Shown: piece by piece, positions 17,098 through 25,173 of the stretch
How positions within the stretch are numbered: the stretch's first letter is position 1
How the letters are laid out: each line of letters starts with the position of its first letter
Assembly: GCA_036389675.1 (NCBI GenBank)
Contig: DASVWI010000036.1
Coordinates: forward strand, 62,001-126,000
Origin: DASQYE01 sp036389675
GTDB lineage: Bacteria > Acidobacteriota > Blastocatellia > Pyrinomonadales > Pyrinomonadaceae
DNA: 64,000 nt
Reading direction: 5' to 3'
Position numbers and translations under genes: made by a program
The notes under the pieces: model-generated
What the model saw: the letters and a program-made list of their open reading frames with translations, nothing else
What the model was told of the DNA's origin: nothing
Databases searched by the model: none

Positions 17098-18954
17098 ATG
17101 TGTGGCATTGCCGGTGTTTTTGGAAGACGTGAGGACGAGACTGTCAATCGCATGACCTCTGCGCTCCTGCACAGAGGGCCTGACGACGGCTTTCTCGTCG
17201 GGGGAGAAGACTTTTCCCTTGGCGCGCGCCGCCTGTCAATCGTCGGCATTGAGGATGGACGCCAGCCGCTCTCGAACGAGACGGGCAGTGTCTGGGCGGC
17301 GCAGAACGGAGAGCTTTACAACTATCCGCGCGTGCGAACCGAATTGCTTGCGAGCGGCCACCACCTGCACACCCACTGCGACACGGAGATTCTGCCCCAC
17401 CTCTACGAAGATTACGGCACGCGTATGGTCGAGCACATCGACGGCATGTTCGCCGTCGCCCTCTGGGACGCAACCAACCGCGTGGGCCTCCTGGCGCGCG
17501 ACCGTATGGGCAAGAAGCCGCTCTACTATTTTCGCCAGAATGATGCGCTCTATTTCGCTTCCGAGATCAAGGCGCTGCTTCGCGTTCCCGGCTTCGAGCG
17601 CCGCATAAATATGGAAGCCCTGCATCACTTCCTTAGCTTCAAGCACGTGCCCGCGCCGCTGTCGATCTTCGAAGGCATACGGATGCTTCCCCCGGCGCAC
17701 ATGCTCGTCTACAGGCCCGGCGCTGAACCGGAGATTCGCCGCTACTGGGACGTGGACTTTTCGGCGACGGGCGAGATGGCCGCGTGGCCCGAGGAGGAAC
17801 TGGTCGAGCATCTGCTCGTGCTGCTCCGCCGCGGCGTCGAGCGGCGGCTGATGGCCGACGTGCCGATAGGCTTTTTCCTCTCGGGCGGGATTGATTCAAG
17901 TCTTTCCACGGCGCTCGCCGCGGAGATGTCGCCCAGTAAGATTAAGACTTTCACGCTCACCTACGCGAACGATTCCACGACCGAGGGCAAGGAGCAGGAC
18001 AGGCGCTGGGCGCGATGGACTGCCGAGAGATACGCGACCGAGCATTACGAGGAGACGGTCGAGTTCTCGAACTTCCCCGAAAATCTGCGCCGCATCATAG
18101 CCAGTTTCGACGAGCCTTTTTCGGGAACAGTCTCAACCTATTTTCTCGCCGGACTGATCGCCGAGCACGTCAAGGTCGCGGTCTCCGGCGACGGCGCGGA
18201 CGAGTTGTTCGGCAGTTATCTTTCGCACCGGCTGGCCTTTCCCCTCTCGCGCTACGACGAGTACCGTCGGACGAACGACGCGCGGCTGGTTCGCCCCTTT
18301 GAGACGCAGCCGGATTTTCTGGCGCGCATGGCGGAGGCCGAAGACTGGCAGTGGCGCTCGAAGCTCTTCGTTTACAATGAGGAGGAGAAGGCTTCGCTCT
18401 ATGCGCCGGACGTGGCCGAGAGGATGCAGGCATTTAGCTCGCGCGAGCGGCTGCGACGGGATTTCTCAAACCTGACGGCCACAGACCCGCTCAACCGAAT
18501 TCTCGAAGCCGAGTGGCACACGATCTTCCCCGATCAGGTGCTGGCCTTCGTCGACCGTCTCTCGATGGCCCATTCGCTGGAGGTTCGCACCGCCTATCTG
18601 GACACGGATTTCGTGACCTTCATCACGGGCCTGCCCGGACGCTATAAGATCAGGGACGGCGAGACGAAGTACCTGCTCAAGCGCGCGGCGCTCAAGTATT
18701 TCCCCGACGAGATGGTCTTCCGAAAGAAGGAAGGCTTCATCATGCCCATCACCGAATGGCTGCTGGGGGATTTGGAAGACTACGTGCGCGAAACCCTGAG
18801 CGCCGAGCGCATGGGCCGCCACGCTCTGTTCAACCAGTCAAGAGTCGACGAGATGGTGGATGGTCTCTACAGCTCAGGCGGCGACTACAGAGAAGTCAAC
18901 AGGGTCTTCTCCCTGCTGGTCTTTCAGGAGTGGTACGACCTGTATATGAATTGA
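17098..18954 (+). CDS. asnB: Asparagine synthase (glutamine-hydrolysing) family amidotransferase 1
   Basis: A 618-residue class II amidotransferase. Cys2 of MCGIAGVFG is the glutaminase nucleophile (Cys1 after Met removal); RGPD and NGELYNY form the glutamine site, and SGGIDSS near residue 262 is the ATP pyrophosphatase loop of the synthetase domain. The general reaction is ATP-dependent transfer of glutamine ammonia to a carboxylate. Within a polysaccharide locus, and with a second copy 8 kb away, it may amidate a uronic acid as WbpS-type proteins are thought to do, rather than make asparagine. This is inference. A family B repeat follows the stop. Confidence 0.9.
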   Translation: MCGIAGVFGRREDETVNRMTSALLHRGPDDGFLVGGEDFSLGARRLSIVGIEDGRQPLSNETGSVWAAQNGELYNYPRVRTELLASGHHLHTHCDTEILPHLYEDYGTRMVEHIDGMFAVALWDATNRVGLLARDRMGKKPLYYFRQNDALYFASEIKALLRVPGFERRINMEALHHFLSFKHVPAPLSIFEGIRMLPPAHMLVYRPGAEPEIRRYWDVDFSATGEMAAWPEEELVEHLLVLLRRGVERRLMADVPIGFFLSGGIDSSLSTALAAEMSPSKIKTFTLTYANDSTTEGKEQDRRWARWTAERYATEHYEETVEFSNFPENLRRIIASFDEPFSGTVSTYFLAGLIAEHVKVAVSGDGADELFGSYLSHRLAFPLSRYDEYRRTNDARLVRPFETQPDFLARMAEAEDWQWRSKLFVYNEEEKASLYAPDVAERMQAFSSRERLRRDFSNLTATDPLNRILEAEWHTIFPDQVLAFVDRLSMAHSLEVRTAYLDTDFVTFITGLPGRYKIRDGETKYLLKRAALKYFPDEMVFRKKEGFIMPITEWLLGDLEDYVRETLSAERMGRHALFNQSRVDEMVDGLYSSGGDYREVNRVFSLLVFQEWYDLYMN

Positions 18955-18991
18955 AGTGATTAGCAGGGATGGAGAGGATAAACAAAATAGA

Positions 18992-19064
18992 GGTCAGTAC
19001 CGCCTGCGGTAGCGGGCGGGCCTCAAGTGGGGCTACCCGCCCACTACCGCAGGCGGTACTGACC
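18992..19064. repeat. Intergenic palindromic repeat, family B copy 2
   Basis: GGTCAGTACCGCCTGCGGTA with its inverted arm ending ...GCAGGCGGTACTGACC; one mismatch in the stem. Just before it (18964-18984) is CAGGGATGGAGAGGATAAAC, which resembles one arm of the family C repeat at 37.85 kb. Confidence 0.88.
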
Positions 19065-19080
19065 TGTTCAGTCTAAAAGC

Positions 19081-19941
19081 GTGTTGAAGACAGGAACGGG
19101 GTCAGGTTTGGTTGAAAAGGCTGTGATTCCCGCCGCAGGGCTCGGCTCGCGGATGCTGCCCGTCACCAAGAGCATCCCGAAAGAGATGCTGCCCGCAGGC
19201 CGCAAGCCGATGATTCAACATGCCGTCGAAGAGGCCGCCCGTTCCGGCGTCCATCAGGTGTGCATCGTCATCCGTGAGGGTAAAGAGATCATCAGGGACT
19301 ACTTTTGTGCGCGTCAGACGAGGGAGCGCAAACGAGACGCCAGCATCGTCGAGCTTGAGAAGCTGACCGCCGAGTGCGAGTTGAGCTTCGTTTACCAGCA
19401 GCGCCCGCTGGGCCTCGGCGACGCTCTTTTGCAGGCCAGAGAGTTTGTCGCGGGCGACCCGTTCGTGCTGATGATGCCCGATCAATTCATGCGCTCGCGC
19501 GTTCCGGCGACCTTGCAGTTGATAAGACGTTGGACGGCCTCGTCTTCGCCGCACGTGCTGTCCAGCCTCGTGCGGCTCGCGAAAGACGAGCTACCTTTTT
19601 TCGCGGGAGCGCGCGGGGTCGAGCTTGAGAGCGAGGTGGGCACGGACGAATTCGTGATCGGCAGGCTACAGACCGAGGAAGAGACGCGCGCGACTTATCG
19701 CGACCAGACACATGAGCTGCGCGGCTTTGGCCGGGCTATTTACCCGCCGGAGATTTTCGATTATCTGGGCGAAGACTACGTCAACCCGGCGACCGGCGAG
19801 GTTGATTTGTGGAAGACTTTCGAGGCGAGCGCGGGACGAATAGAGCATCGTGGCGTCGTCATTGAAGGCACACCCGTGGACATGGGCACGTTCGAGGGCT
19901 ATTACCATTATCTGCCACGCTTTTCGGAGACCGGGGCGTGA
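19081..19941 (+). CDS. galU: UTP-glucose-1-phosphate uridylyltransferase-like sugar nucleotidyltransferase (GalU family)
   Basis: A 286-residue enzyme with the GalU signature AAGLGSRMLPVTKSIPKEML and ADM-like MMPDQFM in place of the usual LGDD segment, followed by FEGYYHY near the end. It would activate a sugar phosphate, most likely making UDP-glucose from glucose-1-phosphate and UTP, to feed later epimerase and dehydratase steps. The variation at the metal-binding D-x-D region leaves room for a different nucleotide or sugar. The start is a GTG 17 nt after a family B repeat; a TTG at 19108 is possible. Its stop overlaps the next start (GTGA). Confidence 0.85.
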   Translation: MLKTGTGSGLVEKAVIPAAGLGSRMLPVTKSIPKEMLPAGRKPMIQHAVEEAARSGVHQVCIVIREGKEIIRDYFCARQTRERKRDASIVELEKLTAECELSFVYQQRPLGLGDALLQAREFVAGDPFVLMMPDQFMRSRVPATLQLIRRWTASSSPHVLSSLVRLAKDELPFFAGARGVELESEVGTDEFVIGRLQTEEETRATYRDQTHELRGFGRAIYPPEIFDYLGEDYVNPATGEVDLWKTFEASAGRIEHRGVVIEGTPVDMGTFEGYYHYLPRFSETGA

Positions 19942-20639
19942 GCGAGCGGAAAGGGCGCACGCTGGTCGTATTGCAGCCGGGCTATCTGCCGTGGCTCGGG
20001 TTTTTCGATCAGATGCGCCGCTCCGACATCTTCGTGTTTTATGATGATGTCCAGTTTGACAAGAATGGCTGGCGCAATCGCAATCGCATCAAGTCGCCCG
20101 CAGGGCCACACTGGCTGACAGTGCCCGTGCGCGTCTCCTCCTTAAGCCAGCGCATCTACGAGACGGAGATTGATGCGCGACAGCCTTGGGCACGCAAGCA
20201 CGTGGGCACGATCAAGCAGTTCTACGCGAAGGCTCCTTATTTGAAGCGCTACCTGCCGGAGCTGGAAGAGTTGTTGTTGGGACGGACGTGGGAGCGATTG
20301 ATTGAGCTGGACGCAGCCGTCATAGAGCTGTTGTGCGGGTGGCTCGGTATTAAGCGCGAGATGGCGCGCTCGTCCGAGCTTGGGATTGAGGGAGAACGCA
20401 GCGAGCGGCTTTTGAACATCTGCCTCGCGATGGGGGCAAAGCGCTATTTGAGCGGCAACGCGGCTAAGGCTTATCTGGACACGGAGTTGTTAAGCCGCCA
20501 CGGCATAGAAGTCTTGTGGCAGGATTATGAGCATCCGGTCTACCCGCAGCAGCACGGCGAGTTCGTCCCGTTTCTGTCGGCGCTCGATCTGGTGCTTAAC
20601 TGTGGGGATGAGAGCAGGGCTATCATAAACGGCAAATAA
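19938..20639 (+). CDS. WbqC-family protein
   Basis: A 233-residue protein with the family opening LQPGYLPWLGFFDQ, then FYDDVQFDKNGWRNRNRIK and PVRVSSLSQRIYETEI. WbqC proteins occur in O-antigen and glycan loci and have been proposed to act on amino-sugar or acyl-sugar intermediates; the reaction is not settled. The GTG start overlaps the GalU stop, so translation is coupled. The next gene is a 4,6-dehydratase 21 nt downstream. Family certain, reaction unknown. Confidence 0.9.
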   Translation: MSERKGRTLVVLQPGYLPWLGFFDQMRRSDIFVFYDDVQFDKNGWRNRNRIKSPAGPHWLTVPVRVSSLSQRIYETEIDARQPWARKHVGTIKQFYAKAPYLKRYLPELEELLLGRTWERLIELDAAVIELLCGWLGIKREMARSSELGIEGERSERLLNICLAMGAKRYLSGNAAKAYLDTELLSRHGIEVLWQDYEHPVYPQQHGEFVPFLSALDLVLNCGDESRAIINGK

Positions 20640-20660
20640 AAGGTTTCAGGGAGGAAGTAG

Positions 20661-21689
20661 ATGAAGACTATTCTAGTGACCGGGGGGGCTGGCTTTATCG
20701 GCAGCAACTTCGTGCGTTATCTATACAATAAATATCCGGAGTACCGCCTGCTGGTGGTGGACGCGCTGACCTACGCGGGCAATGTGCAGAACTGCCCGGA
20801 GGGCGCGCTCGGCTCAGACCGCTACGAGTTCTGGTACGGCGATGTCCGCAACGGCGAGTTGATGGAGACGCTCGTTTCTCATTCCGACATAGTGGTACAC
20901 ATGGCTGCGGAGTCGCACGTCACGCGCTCGATCTATGACAACAAGCTGTTTTTCGAGACGGACGTGCTGGGCACGCAGGCCGTTGCCAACGCCGTGGTCA
21001 AGCACCGCGACCGCGTCGAGCGGTTCATACACATCTCGACCTCGGAAGTTTACGGCTCGGCGGTCAGCGCGAAGATGGACGAGGAGCATCCGCTGAATCC
21101 GATGAGCCCCTATGCTTCGGCCAAGTGCGGCGCTGACCGCCTCGTCTATTCCTACTGGGCCACCTACGACATTCCGGCTGTCATCGTGCGCCCGTTCAAT
21201 AACTACGGCCCGTCGCAGCATCTGGAAAAGGCCGTCCCCCGCTTCGTCACCAGCTGTATCCTGAAAGAACCGCTGACGGTGCACGGCGACGGCTCGGCGG
21301 CGCGCGACTGGCTCTTCGTCGAGGAGCATTGCGAAGCTTTGGACAGGCTGCTGCACGCCGACATGGACAAGATCAGGGGCGAGGTCATCAACATCGGCAC
21401 GGGCCATCATCGCAGCGTGTTGGAAGTGGCCGAAGCGGTCTTGAAGGCGATGCAGCCGAACGACAGCCAGATAGAGTTTATCGGCGACCGCCCCGGTCAG
21501 GTCTTTCGTCACACCGCCGACGCCTCCAAGATCAAGAGCCTCGTGGGTTGGGAGTCGAGCCTCTCTTTCGAGGAAGGCCTGAACCGCACGATTCGCTGGT
21601 ACAAGGATAACGAAGCATGGTGGCGACCGCAGATGTGGATGCGCCACATTTCCATCGTCACGGCCAAGGGCGAAAGGGAGATGCACTGA
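20661..21689 (+). CDS. NAD-dependent sugar-nucleotide 4,6-dehydratase (RmlB/LegB-like)
   Basis: A 342-residue extended SDR with GGAGFIG at residues 8-14, HMAAESHVTRSI, YASAK with catalytic Tyr151, and RPFNNYGPSQHLEK. RmlB enzymes carry an Asp-Glu catalytic pair in STDEVYG; here it is STSEVYG (residues 126-132), with Ser at the Asp position, as in LegB and related dehydratases. So it may not make the rhamnose intermediate and could act on UDP-GlcNAc or a similar sugar. A good Shine-Dalgarno (GGGAGG) precedes the ATG. The stop overlaps the next gene (TGATG), a DegT aminotransferase, the expected enzyme after a 4-keto product. Confidence 0.88.
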   Translation: MKTILVTGGAGFIGSNFVRYLYNKYPEYRLLVVDALTYAGNVQNCPEGALGSDRYEFWYGDVRNGELMETLVSHSDIVVHMAAESHVTRSIYDNKLFFETDVLGTQAVANAVVKHRDRVERFIHISTSEVYGSAVSAKMDEEHPLNPMSPYASAKCGADRLVYSYWATYDIPAVIVRPFNNYGPSQHLEKAVPRFVTSCILKEPLTVHGDGSAARDWLFVEEHCEALDRLLHADMDKIRGEVINIGTGHHRSVLEVAEAVLKAMQPNDSQIEFIGDRPGQVFRHTADASKIKSLVGWESSLSFEEGLNRTIRWYKDNEAWWRPQMWMRHISIVTAKGEREMH

Positions 21690-22837
21690 TGAGCGCAGAG
21701 ACCGTGATGAAAGTTCCCTTCTTCATGCACGACTTGGGGAAGGCCGAGTTGAAGGCCGTGGAGGAAGTGCTTTCAGGGCCGATACTGACCACCGGGGAAT
21801 GGGTCGAGCGTTTCGAGGGCCGCTTCGCGGACTACGTTGGCGCGCGTCATGCCGTCGCCGTCACCAGTTGCACCGGCGCGCTGCACATCTCGCTGCTCGC
21901 GCTCGGCATAGGGCCGGGCGACGAAGTGATTACGACTCCGATGACTTTCATCGCCACCTCGACGGCCATTCTGGAGGCCGGCGCGCGCCCGGTCTTCGTC
22001 GATGTCGAGCCCGAGACCGGCAATCTGGACGCGTCGCGCGTCGAGGCGGCGATCACGCCGCGCACGCGCGCCATCATGCCCGTCCACCTCTACGGGCAGA
22101 TGTGCGACATGCGGGCGCTCAGAAAACTCGCCGACAGCTACGGTCTGGCGATCATAGAGGACGCCGCGCATTGCGTGGAGGGAACGCGCGACGGCATACG
22201 CACGGGCCAACTCGGTGACACGGCCTGCTACTCCTTCTACGCGACCAAGAACCTGACCTGCGGAGAGGGCGGCGCGCTCGTCTGTAACGACGACGCGCTG
22301 GCGGAAAAGCTGCGTCTGCTGCGCCTGCACGGCATGAACAAGAATGCCAACGACAGGCACAGGGAAGGCTACAAGCACTGGGACATGACCATGCTCGGCT
22401 GGAAGTACAATATGGACAACATACAGGCCGCGCTGCTGCTGCCGCAGATGGATCGCCTCGATGAGAACTGGCGCAAGCGGCGAGAGTTGGCCCGGTACTA
22501 CGGCGAACAGTTGTGGGATATTCCGAACCTGTCGCGCCCGGCCACCCTGCCCGGCGTTGATCACGCATGGCATCTCTTCTCCGTCTGGGTCGGCAACAAT
22601 GAGCGCGACCGCGTCATACAGGAGATGCAGGAGGGCGGCGTCAGTGTGATGGTCAACTATCGCGCCATTCACCTGCTGACCTACTTCCGCGAGAACTTTG
22701 GTTTCCAGCCGGGTGCTTTTCCCATTGCCGAGCGCATCGGCGACGCCAGCCTCTCGCTCCCGTTTTATCCGAACATGCCGCTTGAGCATGTTGACAGGGT
22801 GGCCGAGATGCTTCGGCACACGCTCGCCCACTCCTAA
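21689..22837 (+). CDS. DegT/DnrJ/EryC1/StrS aminotransferase 2
   Basis: A 382-residue PLP enzyme, full length for the family. It has IIEDAAHCVEG for the PLP-ring aspartate and Lys187 in YATKNLTCGEGGA as Schiff-base lysine, with a C-terminal NMPLEHVDRVAEML segment. It probably aminates the 4-keto sugar made by the preceding dehydratase. The ATG at 21689 shares one base with that gene's stop; an upstream in-frame start would run deep into the dehydratase. It is distinct from the copy at the left edge of the window, which is followed by a hexapeptide acetyltransferase, so two amino sugars may be made. Confidence 0.93.
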   Translation: MSAETVMKVPFFMHDLGKAELKAVEEVLSGPILTTGEWVERFEGRFADYVGARHAVAVTSCTGALHISLLALGIGPGDEVITTPMTFIATSTAILEAGARPVFVDVEPETGNLDASRVEAAITPRTRAIMPVHLYGQMCDMRALRKLADSYGLAIIEDAAHCVEGTRDGIRTGQLGDTACYSFYATKNLTCGEGGALVCNDDALAEKLRLLRLHGMNKNANDRHREGYKHWDMTMLGWKYNMDNIQAALLLPQMDRLDENWRKRRELARYYGEQLWDIPNLSRPATLPGVDHAWHLFSVWVGNNERDRVIQEMQEGGVSVMVNYRAIHLLTYFRENFGFQPGAFPIAERIGDASLSLPFYPNMPLEHVDRVAEMLRHTLAHS

Positions 22838-22857
22838 CCGGGCCGCATTGTCTCTTT

Positions 22858-24237
22858 ATGTTAAGTCGCACCCGTCCCGTAAGAGTGCTGCACATCATCG
22901 ACGGGTTGGGCGGCGGCGGCTCCGAACGACATGTCTGGGAGATCGTCCGCCTCTCCGACCCAGAGCAGGTGTCGCACAGGGTCGTTACCGTCTTCCCCGA
23001 CGACGGGACTTACGTTTACGCCGAGAGGCTGCGCGCGGCTGGCGCGTACCTGCAACCGTCGAGGCTGGAAACTGACGGGACACAAAACGGCGGCGGCGAA
23101 GCCGGCCTTTCGTCGCTTGTCAAAGGCGGGCTCTCGGACGGCTGGAAACGACCGCTCAGGCCACTGCGGTCTGCCGCCGCAGCCGCCCGCGCCCTTCTCT
23201 CTCAAGCCTTGGCCTCGCAGCCTTCCGCGACAGGCGCGACGACATCGGCAACGGAAGAGGCGCAGAAGCACGAGCGCATAATGGAGGGCGTCTACGCGGA
23301 GGCCATGAGCCGGCTCGTGAGCGAGTACAAGGATTTTCGCCCGGACGTTATCCACGGGCACACATTTCACGGCTTCTCTCTCGGCCTCTCACTGAAGTTG
23401 ATGTTTCACCGCCCCGTGGTCTACTACGTGCCGGCTCTTTTTTCGCAGCTTGCGGACGTGAATGTCGGATGGCTGCCCGAGCAGTACAAAACTTTTCATC
23501 AGGGGATTGATCGCTTCTTCACCAGTTACCCGCAAGAGTTGCTGGGGATCGGCGTGCCCGCCCAGAAGATAGTCCGCATGAATGTCGTCGTCGACCTCGC
23601 GGAGGTCGCACGCGTTCAGGCGGAGCGCCAGCGCCATCGTGCCCGCATACGTCTGGCGGCGGGCATCAGCGACGACGCGCCGGTTGCGCTCTCCGTCGGC
23701 AGGCTACATCCGTCAAAGGGCCATCTTTACGCGCTCGAAGCGATGGCCTCCCTCGTCAAACAATTCCCCGACCTGCACTGGATGGTGATAGGCAACGAGT
23801 CGGCAGAGGAACGTGCTGCGCTTGAGCGGCGTGCCCGAGAGCTGGGCGTCGAGCGTCACATGCACCTCATGGGATTCGCCGAAGAGCCGCTGCACTTCTA
23901 CGCCGCCGCGGACATCTACTTTCGCACGCCCGTCTTCGAGGCGGAGAATCTTTCCAGTTGCCAGGCGATGGCGATGGGGCTGCCCGCCGTCGGCTTTGCT
24001 GCGGAAGGCCACGCGGAGCTTGAGCTGATAGGCAAAGTCGGGCACGGTCATCTGGTGCGGGCCAGAGATTCCGGGGCGCTGGCGGAAGCGGCCAGCCGTA
24101 TTCTCTCGCTGCCTGATCGCGGGCGCTCTCTGGGCGAGCGCGGCGCAGAGTACGCGCGGGCGCATTTGGATTTTCAACACCTCATTAGTATGCTTGTAGA
24201 CGTTTATAGCAATCTTCATCAGGAAGTGATTCGATAA
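22858..24237 (+). CDS. GT4-type glycosyltransferase
   Basis: A 459-residue GT-B fold enzyme. The N-terminal domain starts VLHIIDGLGGGGSERHVWEIV, the usual glycine-rich acceptor-side loop; the C-terminal domain has SVGRLHPSKGHLYALEAMA and the donor-site E-x7-E-like region FEAENLSSCQAMAMGLP. An insert of about 60 residues (90-150) rich in Ala, Ser and Arg is unusual. It would add a sugar to the growing repeat unit on the cytoplasmic side of the membrane. Donor and acceptor are unknown. It follows the aminotransferase by 20 nt. Confidence 0.88.
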   Translation: MLSRTRPVRVLHIIDGLGGGGSERHVWEIVRLSDPEQVSHRVVTVFPDDGTYVYAERLRAAGAYLQPSRLETDGTQNGGGEAGLSSLVKGGLSDGWKRPLRPLRSAAAAARALLSQALASQPSATGATTSATEEAQKHERIMEGVYAEAMSRLVSEYKDFRPDVIHGHTFHGFSLGLSLKLMFHRPVVYYVPALFSQLADVNVGWLPEQYKTFHQGIDRFFTSYPQELLGIGVPAQKIVRMNVVVDLAEVARVQAERQRHRARIRLAAGISDDAPVALSVGRLHPSKGHLYALEAMASLVKQFPDLHWMVIGNESAEERAALERRARELGVERHMHLMGFAEEPLHFYAAADIYFRTPVFEAENLSSCQAMAMGLPAVGFAAEGHAELELIGKVGHGHLVRARDSGALAEAASRILSLPDRGRSLGERGAEYARAHLDFQHLISMLVDVYSNLHQEVIR

Positions 24238-24276
24238 GGTCTTTAATCTTGAGAGTTTCGATTGTGGGCGGAGTGT

Positions 24277-25068
24277 ATGATGGAAAATGAAGTAATAACT
24301 TTTTCGTTTGGACAAAATTGGAGATCGTTTGTCGACACGGTCTCGGAGGATGCCGTCCAGCGCGCGATGAAGGACATAGAGGAATGGCTCGGGCGGGAAT
24401 CCATCGCGGGCAAAACCGTGCTCGATATCGGCTGTGGCTCAGGGATTCACTCGCTGTGCTTTCACATGCTGGAGGCGCGCGAGGTCGTCTCCATTGATGT
24501 TGACCCGTACAGCGTGGAGTCCACGCAGCTTTTGTGGGAGAAGGCCGGTCGTCCTGCCAACTGGACTATTCGTCATGGGTCTGTGCTCGATAAGGATTTC
24601 GTCGAGAGCCTTGAGAAGAGCGACATCGTCTATTCATGGGGAGTGCTGCATCACACGGGCAAGATGTGGGAGGCCATTGAGAACGCCAGCACGCGTGTGA
24701 AGAAAGGCGGCCTCTTCTGGATTGCCATCTACGTCAAAGGGCCTAACTACCCGCAGCACCTCGCCTTGAAACAGTCTTACAACAGAGCCTCCAAGCTCGG
24801 CAAGAAGATCATCGAGCAGAAGGAGATTCTGAAGATCATGCGCGAGCGCTGGAAGAACGGGCAGGACCCGTTCGCGTGGAACGAGAAGAAAGAGCGCGGC
24901 ATGGATACCTATCACGACCTGATAGACTGGCTCGGCGGCCTGCCCTACGAGGTTGCCAGCACGGACGAGATCAACGCCTTCTGTCAGGAGAGGGGCTTCG
25001 TGCTGGAAAAAATCGACGGGGCGGGCGAGGGCGGCAACGCCAAGTATCTATACTCTCTGCCTGAATAA
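24277..25068 (+). CDS. Class I SAM-dependent methyltransferase
   Basis: A 263-residue methyltransferase with motif I VLDIGCGSGIHSL, VVSIDVDPYSVEST for the ribose-binding acid, and IVYSWGVLHHTGKMWEAI. The C-terminal region (WFKNGQDP-like, GMDTYHDLIDWLGGLPYE) resembles proteins often annotated as 2-polyprenyl-3-methyl-5-hydroxy-6-metoxy-1,4-benzoquinol methylase, an annotation that rarely reflects true function. I start it at ATG 24277 (ATG 24280 also possible). A sugar or lipid target is likely given the locus. A degraded family B repeat follows the stop. Confidence 0.87.
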   Translation: MMENEVITFSFGQNWRSFVDTVSEDAVQRAMKDIEEWLGRESIAGKTVLDIGCGSGIHSLCFHMLEAREVVSIDVDPYSVESTQLLWEKAGRPANWTIRHGSVLDKDFVESLEKSDIVYSWGVLHHTGKMWEAIENASTRVKKGGLFWIAIYVKGPNYPQHLALKQSYNRASKLGKKIIEQKEILKIMRERWKNGQDPFAWNEKKERGMDTYHDLIDWLGGLPYEVASTDEINAFCQERGFVLEKIDGAGEGGNAKYLYSLPE

Positions 25069-25077
25069 CAAAAGACA

Positions 25078-25150
25078 GGTCAGTGCCGCCTGAGGTCGCG
25101 GGTGGCTCTTTTTAACGTCATAACCCGCCCGGCTCAGGCAGGCGGTCATG
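25078..25150. repeat. Intergenic palindromic repeat, family B copy 3 (diverged)
   Basis: GGTCAGTGCCGCCTGAGGTC ... GGCTCAGGCAGGCGGTCATG: the same layout as the other B copies with several changes in both arms. It separates the methyltransferase from the second amidotransferase. Confidence 0.7.
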
Positions 25151-25173
25151 ATACGTACATTTAATAAGCTGTC